Positions 7,054 through 7,559 of a stretch of DNA of 7,559 bases are shown here, piece by piece. The notes under the pieces were generated by a model that worked only from the letters and a program-made list of their open reading frames with translations, was not told the DNA's origin and searched no databases. Both the position numbers and the translations under genes were made by a program. The stretch's first letter is position 1. Each line of letters starts with the position of its first letter. Source of the DNA: Bacteroidota bacterium (GTDB lineage: Bacteria; Pseudomonadota; Alphaproteobacteria; Puniceispirillales; Puniceispirillaceae); the NCBI GenBank assembly GCA_009936825.1, contig JAACDV010000015.1, positions 1 through 7,559 of the forward strand. The letters are read 5' to 3'.

Positions 7054-7559
7054 ATGATTGCCAACTGGCCACTCCTGACGATCATCACTTTCCTTCCCAT
7101 GATCGGCGTTCTTTTTCTGCTGATGATCCGGGGGGATGATGAGGCGGTATCCCGCAATGCGCGCTATGTTGCGCTTTGGGTTAGCGGCTTCACCTTCGTG
7201 ATTTCACTGGCGTTAGTGCTTAATTTTGACTCAGCGCGATCAGGCTATCAGTTTGAGGAATTTCGCGAATGGCTGCCTAATACAGGGATCAGCTATCATC
7301 TTGGTGTTGATGGTATTTCGATGCCGTTTATCCTGCTGTCTACCTTCTTGACGCCGCTGGCTATTCTGGCGAGCTGGAAGTCGATTACCGTTCGTGTTCG
7401 CGAATATATGATCGCCTTTCTGGTGCTTGAGACGATGATGGTTGGTATGTTCGCCTCACTGGACATGTTGATGTTCTATCTGTTCTTTGAAGGCGTTCTG
7501 ATCCCGATGTTTATCATCATTGGGGTGTGGGGCGGGGCGCGCCGTGTTTATGCTGCCTA
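7054..7559 (+). CDS. nuoM: NADH-quinone oxidoreductase subunit M, 5' end (partial)
   Basis: This is the first 168 residues of NuoM (the ND4 homologue), another antiporter-like proton-pumping subunit of the membrane arm. The frame is open from ATG 7054 to the window's end, so about two thirds of a roughly 500-residue protein lies beyond it. It begins MIANWPLLTIITFLPMIG, continues with YHLGVDGISMPFILLSTFLTPLAIL (residues 81-105 in outline: GVDGIS is the conserved turn), and reaches FYLFFEGVLIPMFIIIGVWG. The glutamate there, E146, corresponds to essential E144 of E. coli NuoM. The start is 3 bases after the nuoL TAA. GGGGA (7041-7045), in the last codons of nuoL, lies 8 bases upstream as the ribosome binding site. 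nuoN would be expected next, from known operon order. Confidence 0.97.
   Translation, partial: MIANWPLLTIITFLPMIGVLFLLMIRGDDEAVSRNARYVALWVSGFTFVISLALVLNFDSARSGYQFEEFREWLPNTGISYHLGVDGISMPFILLSTFLTPLAILASWKSITVRVREYMIAFLVLETMMVGMFASLDMLMFYLFFEGVLIPMFIIIGVWGGARRVYAA

Noticed and set aside
6590..7072. Antisense open frame of 160 residues opposite the nuoL end
   Set aside because: It is opposite conserved NuoL coding sequence, and its translation is low-complexity and rich in Pro, Arg, Gln and Ser, with no recognisable domain.
2..7559. A novel defence, mobile or accessory system hidden in the window
   Set aside because: Nearly every base is accounted for by intact, canonical complex I genes with all checked ligands present. 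No foreign gene, repeat or composition break was noticed by eye.

Overview
The window is a contiguous piece of a bacterial nuo operon encoding the proton-pumping NADH:quinone oxidoreductase (respiratory complex I). All genes are on the + strand, in the order nuoF (3' end only), nuoG, nuoH, nuoI, nuoJ, nuoK, nuoL, nuoM (5' end only). Both outer genes run off the window.

The protein sequences look alphaproteobacterial. NuoG is compact at 685 residues and lacks the extra N7 iron-sulfur cluster site found in E. coli and Thermus. NuoI is 162 residues with the short mitochondrial/alphaproteobacterial layout. NuoJ carries a charged tail of about 45 residues after its last membrane helix. GC content looks moderate by eye, with frequent GCC/GGC and TTG/CTG codons. 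A marine or Rhodospirillales-like alphaproteobacterium is possible, but genus or order cannot be assigned from this sequence alone.

Layout: bases 2-496 are the nuoF end, with the N3 cluster ligands of the NADH-oxidising module. Bases 510-2567 are nuoG, which carries N1b, N5 and N4. Bases 2569-3594 are nuoH, the membrane subunit forming much of the quinone chamber. Bases 3608-4096 are nuoI, with N6a and N6b. Bases 4097-4164 are the largest gap (68 bases), where translation of nuoJ seems to depend on a mini-ORF. Bases 4165-4794, 4798-5109 and 5116-7050 are nuoJ, nuoK and nuoL. Base 7054 to the end is nuoM. Apart from the nuoI-nuoJ gap, genes are 1-13 bases apart, as expected of one co-transcribed unit. 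No promoter, terminator, RNA gene, repeat, mobile element or CRISPR array was recognised.

The genes work as one machine. NuoF and NuoG take electrons from NADH through their Fe-S chain, NuoI passes them on to quinone bound at the NuoH interface, and the membrane arm (NuoH, J, K, L, M) couples this to proton translocation. Every cluster ligand and key membrane charge checked is present, so this reads as a functional housekeeping complex I. I found no undescribed system. The one feature worth a second look is the arrangement just before nuoJ: a strong Shine-Dalgarno sequence is placed for a 12-codon mini-ORF that overlaps the nuoJ start, and nuoJ has no good ribosome binding site of its own.
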